NCBI GenBank assembly: GCA_951800685.1
Contig: CATOJY010000006.1
Location: 1 to 64,000 of the forward strand
Length of the DNA: 64,000 bases
Direction of reading: 5' to 3'
Origin: an uncultured Lachnospiraceae bacterium
Lineage (GTDB): Bacteria; Bacillota; Clostridia; Lachnospirales; Lachnospiraceae
In this document: one piece after another, positions 27,782-36,753 of the stretch
Layout of the letters: every line of letters begins with the position of its first letter
Numbering within the stretch: position 1 is the stretch's first letter
Translations under genes and position numbers: made by a program
The notes under the pieces: model-generated
What the model was told of the DNA's origin: nothing
What the model saw: only the letters and a program-made list of their open reading frames with translations
Databases searched by the model: none

Positions 27782-27810
27782 TTTATATACGCTTTTCCCT
27801 CTGTTGTCAA
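27782..27810 (-). promoter_or_regulatory. Strong promoter of hup
   Basis: On the minus strand TTGACA (27805-27810), a 17-bp spacer and TATAAA (27782-27787), about 70 bp before the hup ATG. A near-consensus sigma-A site. Confidence 0.8.
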
Positions 27811-27885
27811 GCAGAAAGAGGGCTTTTTTTTCGCCATTTTCGGGCATTTCCCGCATTCTCTTTTATTTACACAATATGTTGTAAA

Positions 27886-28620
27886 TTACGATTCTTCGTC
27901 CACATCATAGGTTCTGTCATATTTGTCAATCAGATCTTCTATTCTGTCTGTCAACACTTGTTCTTGTGAAATTTTGGTAATTCTGGCAATGTCAGATACC
28001 CGTATAAGAATATCCGCTATAACTTTCTCCAACTCTTTACTGTAAGGTTCGTGTCTGCACACTCTAAGTGCATCAACTGCCTCCTGCAATGCATTCACAT
28101 TCTCGTCATACGAATATCCTTTTTCATAATTCTTATCAATCTTCTTGAGTACCTTGGCCGCTCTTGTCAAAGCCGGCAGTTCTTTTGGAATTTCCTGCAG
28201 CGGAGAAACAATCCAGTCTTTATCTTTCTTCTCCTCCTTTTTAATCTCCTCCCAGTTCATAAGAGCTTCCTCAGATGTATCGGCACTGCCTGTCCCAAAC
28301 ACATGAGGATGTCTGCGCACCATCTTCCGGCCAATCTCATCTACCACATCGGACATCGCAAAAAGGCCTTCCTCCTCTGCGATCTGGGCATGCATTACTA
28401 CCTGCAAAAGCACATCCCCTAATTCTTCCCGCATATTCTCAGGATTTCCTGTCTGGTCAAAAATCCGAATGGAGGCAAGCAGCTCTGCTGCCTCCTCCAT
28501 CATACACGGTTTAAGGCTTTCATGAGTCTGCGCTCTATCCCATGGACAGCCTTTCTCTCCCCGAAGCGTTTTGATAATTTCAAGAAGATCTTTGTATGTA
28601 TATTGTTTGTTGTTCTGCAT
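27886..28620 (-). CDS. mazG: Nucleoside triphosphate pyrophosphohydrolase MazG
   Basis: House-cleaning enzyme that hydrolyses NTPs and dNTPs to monophosphates and pyrophosphate. 244 residues with two MazG units: the first holds CPWDRAQTHESLKP and the metal-binding MEEAAELLASI ... EELGDVLLQVVMH, the second lies at about 160-230. Unlike B. subtilis YabN it has no tetrapyrrole methylase domain. The ribosome binding site is weak (GGAAAT, 13 nt). It precedes hup in the conserved cluster. Confidence 0.93.
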   Translation of the reverse strand: MQNNKQYTYKDLLEIIKTLRGEKGCPWDRAQTHESLKPCMMEEAAELLASIRIFDQTGNPENMREELGDVLLQVVMHAQIAEEEGLFAMSDVVDEIGRKMVRRHPHVFGTGSADTSEEALMNWEEIKKEEKKDKDWIVSPLQEIPKELPALTRAAKVLKKIDKNYEKGYSYDENVNALQEAVDALRVCRHEPYSKELEKVIADILIRVSDIARITKISQEQVLTDRIEDLIDKYDRTYDVDEES

Positions 28621-28669
28621 GATATGAATATTTCCTTATCTGATCCAAAGAATCTCTGTCGCTCTGCTC

Positions 28670-30568
28670 CTATAGGAACCAGAGAAACTTCTTGCCAGCA
28701 GATTCCTGGGTATCCTTTTTCTCCCCCTCAGGATTTTCCGTACTCTCCTTCGAAGAATTTTCTATGCCGCCGTCTGGGGGCGTGTCTGTACTGTCATTAC
28801 TACTCGATGGTGTCTCCGTATCACTGCCTGGGGGTGTTTCTGTACTACCGCTGCTGGTCGAAGGCGTCCCTATACCATCACTTGGGGGTGTCTCCGTACT
28901 GCTGCTACTGCTCGAAGGTCCCTCTACATCACCACCTGGCGGTGTTTCTGTACCGCTTGGAGGTGTTTCCGTACTGCTACTGCTGGTCGAAGGCGTTCCT
29001 ATATCACCACCTGGGGGTGTCTCCGTACTGCTGCTACTAGTCGAAGGCGCCTCCACATCACCACCTGGCGGTGTTTCTGTGCTGCTGCTACTGCTCGAAG
29101 GTCCCTCTACATCACCACCTGGCGGCGTTTCTGTGCTGCTGCTACTGCTTGAAGGTGTCTCCGTACTATTGCTCGAAGGATTCTTCGTACTGGTAGAACT
29201 ACCGCCATTGCCGGACACTGTTTTATCTAATTTCTTCAGATCTTCAAAGGAATAAGTAACGTCCTCACCATCATTATACAAATAAATAGTATAACTCCTC
29301 GTTTCATAGCCATTCTTGCGCAATGTCACCGTATGGCTTCCTATATTCTTCTTGAAGCTGACTGGTGCGATTCCCATATAGTTACTGTCCACATATATTT
29401 CCACACCCTTAGGCGAATCAACATATACTTTATTGCCCTTCGTTGGCGTGATCGTATTCTCACTGACAGATTCCGGCGGCCTTGTTGTCTGCTCAGGATC
29501 TTTCAGATCTAATGTGTTATCGCTTACCGTAGAAGTATCTTCTTTCTTCTCTTCCAGTTCGAAAGAAATCTTCGCATATTCCGAACCCACCTGAATATAT
29601 TTCATCAAAGAATCATACCCATCTGCTTCCAGATAAACCTGGTGGATACCATAAGATAATTCTACTGCACTGCTGATATCCGTAACCTCGCCGTCTATAC
29701 TGACCTTTGCATTGCTGGGCGAAACGGAGAACAGGATCTTTCCAGTTTTATCTTTTATGATCTCAATATCTCCAACATCCAGTACCGTTTCTTTATCCCT
29801 TTCAATGACGATATCTTTCGTACTACTGATTCCTTCATTAGACAGGGCTACTTGATAACTGCCCTCAGGAACTACCAGAAGCATATCTTCTGTAATCTCC
29901 CGGATCACTGTGTTTCCTACCTCGATCCAACCGCCGATCAACGCCTGTTCGTTCCGGAGACGCAGATATCCATGTCCTTTCTCCACGTTAATACTATAAA
30001 TCTTATGATCAATTCCACGGATGGTAACCAGATCCTGCGCTACAACATCCATAACTTCCACACGTCTGCCCTCAGAAAGGATTACCGCCTCCTCAGGAAG
30101 TGCATAAGTATTCGATCCTATGTTAGCCGTATTATTGATTCCACCCAAATCATAATTCTGTATATTTTCATATACCCATGCACTGGGAGAGACTTTGAGG
30201 TTAGCAATCTGTCTTTTCCCTTTCAGGAAATTGACATCCACAACATCCCCTGGCCTGATTTGCGACATTGTCATCGGCCCGTCATATTTATCCATTATAT
30301 AAGTCGTTCCATCATAATACAGTGTATATTGCCTTCCTGTATCCATATTCATGAAAATAACACAGTTGTTCTCCTGATCTATTTCCATGACAACTGCCGT
30401 GTCAGCCGAGTCATAACTGCCCACCGTACTCACACTAAAACCAGTATCCACCACGTTATTCTCTTTATCCTTAGCCATACCGATATTGAAAGCCTGTGAA
30501 GTACATCCGGTAATCATAAGTACCAGTACCATGATGACCGTTATCAACTGTGAAATTCTTCCGTGCAT
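28670..30568 (-). CDS. PEGA-domain lipoprotein with Ser/Thr/Pro repeat tail
   Basis: Cell-surface lipoprotein of 632 residues. The signal peptide ends in ITGC (Cys22). A beta-rich region (about 55-270) is followed by two PEGA domains (about 278-338, with GIHQVYLEADGYDS, and 378-440, with GSHTVTLRKNGYET), then a low-complexity tail of imperfect 18-19-residue repeats (STETPPGG-type, about 455-610), and a short basic/hydrophobic end KKFLWFL. PEGA domains are extracellular modules linked to S-layer or wall contact; the tail looks like a wall-spanning stalk or an O-glycosylation region. Function unknown. AAGG lies 7 nt before the ATG. It is 69 bp downstream of the CotS-like gene. Confidence 0.8.
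   Translation of the reverse strand: MHGRISQLITVIMVLVLMITGCTSQAFNIGMAKDKENNVVDTGFSVSTVGSYDSADTAVVMEIDQENNCVIFMNMDTGRQYTLYYDGTTYIMDKYDGPMTMSQIRPGDVVDVNFLKGKRQIANLKVSPSAWVYENIQNYDLGGINNTANIGSNTYALPEEAVILSEGRRVEVMDVVAQDLVTIRGIDHKIYSINVEKGHGYLRLRNEQALIGGWIEVGNTVIREITEDMLLVVPEGSYQVALSNEGISSTKDIVIERDKETVLDVGDIEIIKDKTGKILFSVSPSNAKVSIDGEVTDISSAVELSYGIHQVYLEADGYDSLMKYIQVGSEYAKISFELEEKKEDTSTVSDNTLDLKDPEQTTRPPESVSENTITPTKGNKVYVDSPKGVEIYVDSNYMGIAPVSFKKNIGSHTVTLRKNGYETRSYTIYLYNDGEDVTYSFEDLKKLDKTVSGNGGSSTSTKNPSSNSTETPSSSSSSTETPPGGDVEGPSSSSSSTETPPGGDVEAPSTSSSSTETPPGGDIGTPSTSSSSTETPPSGTETPPGGDVEGPSSSSSSTETPPSDGIGTPSTSSGSTETPPGSDTETPSSSNDSTDTPPDGGIENSSKESTENPEGEKKDTQESAGKKFLWFL
28769..29173 (-). repeat. Tandem minisatellite encoding Ser/Thr/Pro repeats
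   Basis: Seven or more imperfect copies of a 54-57-bp unit inside the PEGA lipoprotein gene; STETPP starts recur near residues 478, 496, 515, 532, 557 and 575. Copies differ mainly at silent or Ser/Thr positions. Such arrays change length easily by slippage or recombination. Confidence 0.85.
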
Positions 30569-30637
30569 TTTATGTCCTTATCCTTTCTGCCAACCCATTT
30601 CCTACATTCCTATTATTTCTTCGGCATGCAAGAGACT

Positions 30638-31615
30638 CTATTTTTTAAATATATTTTCTAAAAACAACTGCTTTTCCCGTTCCTGGGCAAATAACTTCTC
30701 GATCTTCTCCATATTTCTGCCAGGAATCCATGCTTTGCCTGTATTATAATAGAAATTCACAATCTTCCAGAATTTTTCAGGATATGCTAATCGGTAATAT
30801 AACTGCCTGTAATCCTGTTCTGTCAGACTCTTCTCTCTATTATAACTCTCAAGGAGCAAATTCCCAAGTGCCTGCGACCAGTTATTTTTTTCCAAAAGTT
30901 TGCGCATAAACAGATACAAGTCACGTACCGGATAATCTCTAACACATTTCTCAAAATTAATGAGTACGTTGCCATGATCCGTGCGCAAAATATTATGGTA
31001 TTGATAGTCGCCGTGACATACCACTGGGAATTCATAGGAATCTCCCTCATAGGCATAATAACGCAATTCGTCTGTAATTTGCAAGGCATTATTCATGAAA
31101 TAATCATAATGCTTCATTAAATAAATCTCAAAATCTGTTTTCTGGCTCTTCTCCTGTAGAAATTTCCTGACCTTTTTCAGTTCCCGGTTATGCTTCTCAT
31201 ACTCATTCTCGATCCGGAAAACAGGCTGGTTGTTCAACTGCTCACAGGAAGAGAGGTCTGTTGCACAATGTAATTTCGCAAGTGTACAGACCGCCTGGCT
31301 GCACTCCTCTGAATCTCTGTAATTACATTCTCTTCCTTCATAGTAGGATTTCACTATGTATAACGTTCCATCCGAATCGGCTACCGTCAGTTCATCTTCC
31401 TTCGTCCGCAAGATAGATTCGGTCTGTACTATGCCGCTCTCATTGATATGTCTTAACAGAAAATCCTGAAATTCCACCTTATCAGCAGGTCCGCTATACT
31501 CCTTTAAAATCAACAGACCTCTGTCTGATTCACACAGGATCGCACCCCTTCCCTTCCAAGTACGATTTACCTCTATTTCATAATGATCCAATAAACTGAC
31601 ACTTCTGTCATTCAC
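30638..31615 (-). CDS. CotS-family spore coat protein kinase-like
   Basis: Aminoglycoside phosphotransferase-fold protein of about 325 residues, of the CotS/YutH spore coat family. The catalytic-loop motif is CHGDYQYHNIL; the following metal-binding motif reads INFEKC instead of IDFD, a change that I recall as common in clostridial CotS-like proteins. The RDYPVRDLYLFMRKLLEKNNW stretch is family-typical. GTG at 31615 is taken as start because GGGGGG lies 8 nt upstream and the product then begins MNDRSVSLLDHYEIEV; the frame is open to 31714 but that part runs into the duplicated terminator copy and is not family sequence. Probably active in spore formation. Confidence 0.8.
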   Translation of the reverse strand: MNDRSVSLLDHYEIEVNRTWKGRGAILCESDRGLLILKEYSGPADKVEFQDFLLRHINESGIVQTESILRTKEDELTVADSDGTLYIVKSYYEGRECNYRDSEECSQAVCTLAKLHCATDLSSCEQLNNQPVFRIENEYEKHNRELKKVRKFLQEKSQKTDFEIYLMKHYDYFMNNALQITDELRYYAYEGDSYEFPVVCHGDYQYHNILRTDHGNVLINFEKCVRDYPVRDLYLFMRKLLEKNNWSQALGNLLLESYNREKSLTEQDYRQLYYRLAYPEKFWKIVNFYYNTGKAWIPGRNMEKIEKLFAQEREKQLFLENIFKK

Positions 31616-31673
31616 GCGAATACCCCCCGCTTTGTCGTCTATCTTATCATATGAAAGTGAGGGGAAAAGTATG

Positions 31674-31744
31674 AAAAAGAGATGAAGATTTTCTAAGGTG
31701 GCACAAAACGCCACCTAAGAAATTCTATCTCATCTCTGGAAGAA
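31674..31744. repeat. 71-bp direct repeat, copy 1
   Basis: Exact 71-bp copy of 31811-31881, 137 bp away. It contains the last seven codons of cca (including the stop) and the hairpin downstream of cca, now placed in front of the CotS-like gene. Confidence 0.95.
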
Positions 31745-31764
31745 TCGCTTTACAGCGATTCTTC
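31739..31764. repeat. Perfect inverted repeat between the two copies
   Basis: GAAGAATCGCT (31739-31749), loop TTAC, AGCGATTCTTC (31754-31764). The left arm starts within the last bases of copy 1. It has no T-run and could have arisen with the duplication. Confidence 0.8.
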
Positions 31765-31810
31765 TCAAATCAGCTCTATCTTATGTATGTTGTAAGTAAT
31801 ATACCGTATC

Positions 31811-31881
31811 AAAAAGAGATGAAGATTTTCTAAGGTGGCACAAAACGCCACCTAAGAAATTCTATCTCATCTCTGGAAGAA
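31811..31881. repeat. 71-bp direct repeat, copy 2, with the cca terminator
   Basis: Identical to copy 1. This copy covers the 3' end of cca and a hairpin (arms 31828-31839 and 31847-31858, one mismatch, G+C-rich core GGTGGC) followed on the minus strand by an A/T-rich stretch ending in TTTTT. It is probably the cca terminator. Confidence 0.9.
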
Positions 31882-33190
31882 ATCTCAGTAACTCCTCCCG
31901 TGTATTTCGCTCTGGTTCTTCCAGTACAATCTCAAGCAGTCTATCAAGCGTCTGCCCAATCTCCTTGCCTGGCGGCATACCAAGGGCGATCAAATCTGTC
32001 CCTGTGACTGCCAGATCTTTTAAACAAATACATTCCTGTTTCCGGCAGATCTCCTCATAAATCTCTTGTATGTATGCCAGCTTCTCAAGCTTCTCCTTCC
32101 GCAGATAATCACTCTGCGCCAAAATATCCGCGCTCTTTACGGAAAACAACATTCTAAAGATATCTTCTCCTGTACGGTTAACCGCTCTTCTGACAGCTCC
32201 TGGAGACATTCCCACATCCTGATCATGAAAGCGCACAATCTTTGTCACCTTTCGAATCGTATCGTTATCAAATTTCAAACGACGCAGGATCTGCAATGTC
32301 ATCTGCTCGCCTACTTCTGCATGCCCTCTATTATGTGTGAGTCCTTCTGCATCGACAGTCAGAGTCTGTGGTTTTCCAATATCATGAAAAAGCATTCCTA
32401 GCCGTAATACTTTATCTGGTTCTACCTGCATCATCGAATGCAGAATATGCTCTCCCACAGTATAACAATGATGTGGATTCTTCTGTTCCGTCTCCATACA
32501 CCGGTCAAATTCCGGTAAGAACTGCTCCGTGATTCCTGTCTCATAAGCAATCCGCAAATAATCTGGATGATCTGAAACTACAAGCTTGACCAGTTCCGCC
32601 TGGATTCTTTCTGCACTGATCTGTCTGAGATTCGGCGACATTACCCTGATCGCCCTCTTCGTGTCACACTCGATCTGATAACCCAGCTGCGCAGAGAAAC
32701 GAACCGCTCGCAGCATGCGCAGCGCATCCTCCGTAAAGCGTTCCTGCGCATCACCGACACAGCGTATAATCCCCTGTCCAATATCCTGCAGTCCGCCAAA
32801 CAAATCTACCAACCCTGTCTGTTCATTATACGCCATCGCATTGATCGTAAAATCCCGGCGCTTCAGATCTTCTTCCAGACTTGCAGTAAATGTCACTTCC
32901 TTCGGGTGCCGTCCATCCTCATACTCCCCATCAATACGGTAAGTAGTTACCTCGAATCCTTCCTGATCCATCATAACCGTCACAGTACCGTGTTTGATGC
33001 CTGTATCGATCGTCCTGGAAAAGAGCTGCTTTATCGTCTCAGGCCTGGCAGACGTGGTGATATCCCAATCATTTGGAGCTCTGCCCAAAATAGAATCACG
33101 GATACAACCGCCTACAGCATACGCCTCATAGCCTGATCCAGCCAGCGTCTCTATAATCCTATGCACTTTATCAGGCAGCTGTATCCTCAT
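31862..33190 (-). CDS. cca: CCA tRNA nucleotidyltransferase
   Basis: Adds or repairs the CCA end of tRNAs, 442 residues. The class II nucleotidyltransferase head has VGGCIRDSILGR and NDWDI (metal-binding Asp41 and Asp43), then the FEVTTYRIDGEY and RRDFTINAMAYN motifs. An HD domain follows (FHDIGKP with HNRGHAEVG), as in the long Firmicutes/E. coli form. AAAGGAA lies before the ATG. It is needed here because the tRNA-Pro gene in this window does not encode CCA. Confidence 0.95.
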   Translation of the reverse strand: MRIQLPDKVHRIIETLAGSGYEAYAVGGCIRDSILGRAPNDWDITTSARPETIKQLFSRTIDTGIKHGTVTVMMDQEGFEVTTYRIDGEYEDGRHPKEVTFTASLEEDLKRRDFTINAMAYNEQTGLVDLFGGLQDIGQGIIRCVGDAQERFTEDALRMLRAVRFSAQLGYQIECDTKRAIRVMSPNLRQISAERIQAELVKLVVSDHPDYLRIAYETGITEQFLPEFDRCMETEQKNPHHCYTVGEHILHSMMQVEPDKVLRLGMLFHDIGKPQTLTVDAEGLTHNRGHAEVGEQMTLQILRRLKFDNDTIRKVTKIVRFHDQDVGMSPGAVRRAVNRTGEDIFRMLFSVKSADILAQSDYLRKEKLEKLAYIQEIYEEICRKQECICLKDLAVTGTDLIALGMPPGKEIGQTLDRLLEIVLEEPERNTREELLRFLPEMR

Positions 33191-33255
33191 AGATTCCTTT
33201 CCTCTTTGCTTTCTTATGACTTCTCATTTCCCATGGACAGCCTGCATCGGATATG

Positions 33256-33492
33256 TTAACCAATCCCTGGGCCTTTGAAAATGTCATTAATATTCTCAAG
33301 ATGAAGATCTGGTTCCTCCTCTTTAGCCAGGGAATTAACCAGCCTCTCTATTTCCTTCTTTGACATCACGCTACGGTTTCGTTCAATAAATTCTTCCTTC
33401 TCATCATCCGACATATCTACAAACCGGTCCATTGCCGCACGGTTTGTCGTCAGAGCCACTCCAAGATCTAATGGTAAATTATTGTAATCCAT
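33256..33492 (-). CDS. Small conserved protein of unknown function
   Basis: A 78-residue, acidic, probably all-helical protein (LDLGVALTTNRAAMDRFVDM, then DEKEEFIERNRSVMSKKEIERLVNSL). I do not assign it to a named family; it has the look of small clostridial orphan genes next to cca. A strong GAGGAGG site 9 nt before the ATG supports real translation. It is 65 bp upstream of cca in the same direction. Confidence 0.7.
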   Translation of the reverse strand: MDYNNLPLDLGVALTTNRAAMDRFVDMSDDEKEEFIERNRSVMSKKEIERLVNSLAKEEEPDLHLENINDIFKGPGIG

Positions 33493-33717
33493 CGTTCTTT
33501 TCCTCCTCTTGCCACATAAACATCTGTTGAATCCATTTCGCTTGATTCATCGCTCATGCATAGAATGTGAAAGAGGCATGAAAATTATACTTTCGAACTT
33601 AATTTTTATACTTTGTGATGTCTTCTATATATTACTAACACTACTACAGTATATCTGGAAATCAGGATAGACACAATCCTGTTTTTGAAATCTGCGGGAG
33701 TTACCAGCAGCCTACGC

Positions 33718-33748
33718 AACAAAGGCGGGAATATACAATATCCCCGCC
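33718..33748 (-). terminator. Terminator of the GH127 gene
   Basis: Hairpin GGCGGGGATAT/ATATTCCCGCC followed by TTTGTT on the minus strand, about 30 bp after the stop. The remaining gap 33493-33717 presumably holds the promoter of the small gene; no clear consensus was found. Confidence 0.75.
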
Positions 33749-33779
33749 CGCAGATCTTATCTTTTATAGTACTTGCTTG

Positions 33780-35714
33780 TTATTTCTTTTCCGGTATCCA
33801 CACTCTCATCTGATTCAAACCACGATTGCCCCATGCATAATAAGGAATCAAAGTAATCTGGCATTCTTCTTCTGCTGGTGCCTCATAGCTATAAAGAGTA
33901 TCATTCACTGTTTCCCGATAGCCTTCTGCATACAACTCCTGTATACCAAACAGCTTATCTGGCATAAATTCACCCACTGTAATAGCACCGCCCTTCTTCA
34001 AGGAAAGGGATAGAACGTCATTATCATTATCTACGCCTTCTGCACAGTAGATCAACGGTCCACGCTGAATCGCTGTTTTGCCTGTATTTGCAGAAACCTT
34101 ATTACATGTATATACCTTTCTGACAGGCATGCTCAGTTCTACTGTCAGCACATCGTCCGCATTGAAATCTCTGTTCAGGAACGCATATCCGCTTTCCTCC
34201 ATCTCATAAGGAACCGGTTTGCCATTCAGGCAGATCACCGTATCGGTGCTCCATGCTGGAATACGAATCGCCAGAGGAACAGACATCGTCTCCCCTTCCG
34301 GCTCAAACCGGTATGTGATTTTATTGTCATAAGGATACGTCGTCTCTAATTTGATCTTACCACCAAAAGTATCTCCCAGATCAAGTGTACCGCCAATGAA
34401 CAGATTCGAGAACAGCTTACCAGGCAGCAAATGCCATGCATATTCTGCCACAGAGGACAACAGTCTTGCTACATTGGGAGGACAGCATGCACAGGCAAAC
34501 CATTTCGGACGCACAGGAAGTGCATGTTTATGAGTCTGTGCCTCCCCGGAAATACCCGGAAGCGCTTCAAGTGGATTCACATAGAAGAACCTGGTTCCAT
34601 CAAGCTGCATCCCTGCCAAAACACAGTTATACAGAGCACGCTCCATCTCGTCCACATACTTACGGTCTCTCTCAAGATAAAGCATCTTATTGGCAAAAAA
34701 GATCAAACCAATCGCCGCACATGTTTCCGCATATGCTGTGTCATTCGGCAGATGATAGTCCTTCGTGAAGGCCTCTCCTTCATAAGCAGAACCGATTGCA
34801 CCCGTCACATACATTCTGCTCTGCGTAATATTGTTCCAGAGCGTCTTACATGCGTCTGTCAGCGTAGTATCTCCCGTCTCCATAGCAGCGTCTGCCATAC
34901 CCGTATAGAGATAGACTGCTCTCACTGCATGTCCTACCGCTTTCTTCTGCATTCTGACAGGTTCCATACACTGGTTGTATTCTTTGTCATCAGCATTGCT
35001 TCCCCATACGGACCAGCTGTTTTTTCCTTTTTCCTTCTTATAATAATCGCTGTCTACTCCTCTTACATTGATAAAGTGAAGCGCAAGTTCCTTATATTTC
35101 TCTTCCTTCGTACAACGGAACAGACGCATCAATGCCAACTCAATCTCTGGATGTCCTGGATACCCTTCTGCTCCTTCTTCAAGAAAATGTTTGTAGATAT
35201 GGTCCGCCATGCCGCACATAATCTCTAGCAGTCTGCTCTTACCCGTACACTCTGCATAAGCGACCGCCGCTTCGATCATATGACCTGCACAGTACAGCTC
35301 ATGTGCTTCATGAAGATTGGTCCACCGTTTGTATGGCTCTTTCACTGTGAAATAAGTATTCAGATAACCATCTGCATGCTGTGCACTGCCAATTAATTCT
35401 ATAATCTCGTCACACCGTTTTTCTAACTCTGGATCCGGATTCTGTGCCAGTGAATACGCAGCGCCCTCTAACCATTTCGCCACATCACTATCCTGGAAAA
35501 CCATGCCATAGAATTCGCCGTCACATTCGCCAGTGCGCAATTTCTCTGCTGCCATGCGGAAGTTCTCGATACAATGACTCTTCTCTGCACCCTCAATCCT
35601 GTCATTGAGTGCATTTTCCTGATAAGGAAGTACAACATCCTTCACCAGCTTCTCATATCTGCCCCAGAACCCATCTGTTACTTCAAACTTTTTTACCAAC
35701 TTCAAATCGCCCAT
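33780..35714 (-). CDS. Beta-L-arabinofuranosidase, GH127 family
   Basis: Cytoplasmic glycosidase of 644 residues, which in this family releases L-arabinose from beta-linked arabinofuranosides as in extensin-type glycoproteins. The (alpha/alpha)6 barrel contains AYAETCA (Glu330) and the metal-bound cysteine cluster WFACACCPPN (Cys410 and Cys411), where the first of the paired cysteines is the expected nucleophile. No signal peptide. GGAGGG lies 7 nt before the ATG. It is monocistronic, with an AraC regulator and a sugar acetyltransferase in the next unit. Released arabinose could feed the ribulokinase at 62 kb. Confidence 0.88.
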   Translation of the reverse strand: MGDLKLVKKFEVTDGFWGRYEKLVKDVVLPYQENALNDRIEGAEKSHCIENFRMAAEKLRTGECDGEFYGMVFQDSDVAKWLEGAAYSLAQNPDPELEKRCDEIIELIGSAQHADGYLNTYFTVKEPYKRWTNLHEAHELYCAGHMIEAAVAYAECTGKSRLLEIMCGMADHIYKHFLEEGAEGYPGHPEIELALMRLFRCTKEEKYKELALHFINVRGVDSDYYKKEKGKNSWSVWGSNADDKEYNQCMEPVRMQKKAVGHAVRAVYLYTGMADAAMETGDTTLTDACKTLWNNITQSRMYVTGAIGSAYEGEAFTKDYHLPNDTAYAETCAAIGLIFFANKMLYLERDRKYVDEMERALYNCVLAGMQLDGTRFFYVNPLEALPGISGEAQTHKHALPVRPKWFACACCPPNVARLLSSVAEYAWHLLPGKLFSNLFIGGTLDLGDTFGGKIKLETTYPYDNKITYRFEPEGETMSVPLAIRIPAWSTDTVICLNGKPVPYEMEESGYAFLNRDFNADDVLTVELSMPVRKVYTCNKVSANTGKTAIQRGPLIYCAEGVDNDNDVLSLSLKKGGAITVGEFMPDKLFGIQELYAEGYRETVNDTLYSYEAPAEEECQITLIPYYAWGNRGLNQMRVWIPEKK

Positions 35715-35873
35715 TTATGAACCCTCCATCTTGTCCGCCGCCATGTCGTCTGGCAATATACTACATAGCAGCTTAAATACCTTACAACTGATAATATGTA
35801 TTATAGTCTTATAATTAGGGTAATAAAATGGATATTTTTCCTGATTATTTGTATTTTTTTCTTATATCACCTT

Positions 35874-36731
35874 TTAAATTCCTGGTATATACGATTTTCG
35901 GTAATCCCGCGGCGTACATCCCTTTTCCCGGTGAAAGATTTTGCTGAAATAGAAAACATCCGAGAAACCTGTCAACTGCGCAATTTCTGCAATGGGCAAG
36001 TCTGTCTCCGTCAGAAGCTGCTCCGCCTTGTGAAGACGCAACAGAGACTGATATTCCTTGATCGTCTTCCCTACCGCCTTTTTAAATAAAGTACCGGCAT
36101 ATTTATATGATAATCCACAGCTTTGCTCAATCTGTTCCGCTGTAAATCCGTCTGCATAATGAATTCTGATGTATTCCTGAATCTGCCTCACATAACCATT
36201 CTCAGAAGTTCCTTCCTGCGGATTTCTGGCACAGGCCAGAAAAATTTGCCATAGATTGACAGAAGCCTGTGGAATATTGCCATGTACATGCGCATCCAAA
36301 AGTTTCTCAAAGTCTCTTCTGATCCGGTTCGTGCCAGAACAATCCGTCAGTTTGGGAAGTGTGATATATTTCTCATTCGCGTTCCTTTCCAGACAGACCT
36401 TCTTCTCATAATAGACGTCCCTGGGAAGCTCTATCATACGTTCCTGTGGTTCCGGGCAGTAAAAATGGGCGTAATACCAGGCCGCACCCTGCTCAAAAGG
36501 TTTCTCTCCCCAACAATGCACGCCACTCTTAAGAAAAAATAATTGCTGTGGCATGATCTGATATGCGATTCCGTCTTCAATGATCTCCATCGAACCTTGC
36601 AGCAGATAGATTGCCACATGAAAAGGCGCTGTTCTATCCGCATGAAACATAGTTCCCAGATTAATGCTGTAAGCCGCCTCACATATGAAAGGCATTGCAT
36701 TACAGGGAATTCTGAGCAGATGATTGTCCAT
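35874..36731 (-). CDS. AraC-family regulator near GH127
   Basis: Transcription factor of 285 residues: N-terminal cupin-like domain (HADRTAPFHVAIYLLQGSMEI) and C-terminal AraC DNA-binding pair (IEQSCGLSYKYAGTLFKKAVG and IAQLTGFSDVFYFSKIFHREKG). It starts 22 bp after the acetyltransferase gene, so the two form an operon. The GH127 gene lies about 160 bp further on and is a plausible target. Confidence 0.87.
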   Translation of the reverse strand: MDNHLLRIPCNAMPFICEAAYSINLGTMFHADRTAPFHVAIYLLQGSMEIIEDGIAYQIMPQQLFFLKSGVHCWGEKPFEQGAAWYYAHFYCPEPQERMIELPRDVYYEKKVCLERNANEKYITLPKLTDCSGTNRIRRDFEKLLDAHVHGNIPQASVNLWQIFLACARNPQEGTSENGYVRQIQEYIRIHYADGFTAEQIEQSCGLSYKYAGTLFKKAVGKTIKEYQSLLRLHKAEQLLTETDLPIAEIAQLTGFSDVFYFSKIFHREKGCTPRDYRKSYIPGI

Positions 36732-36753
36732 TGTTCCCTACCTCTTTCTACGA

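Noticed and set aside
28769-29173. Possible CRISPR array because of regular spacing
   Set aside because: Units are in-frame coding repeats without unique spacers, and no cas genes are near.
28692-29255. Long plus-strand open frame with a regular GGVSVLLLL-type repeat
   Set aside because: It is the antisense reading of the Ser/Thr/Pro repeats in the PEGA gene; it has no ribosome binding site and its periodicity follows the repeat unit.
31674-31881. Mobile element or IS remnant
   Set aside because: The repeat contains cca and terminator sequence, with no transposase or terminal inverted repeats; it is a local duplication.
34431-35228. Plus-strand frame of 265 codons
   Set aside because: It is antisense to the GH127 gene, lacks a start signal and shows no family features.
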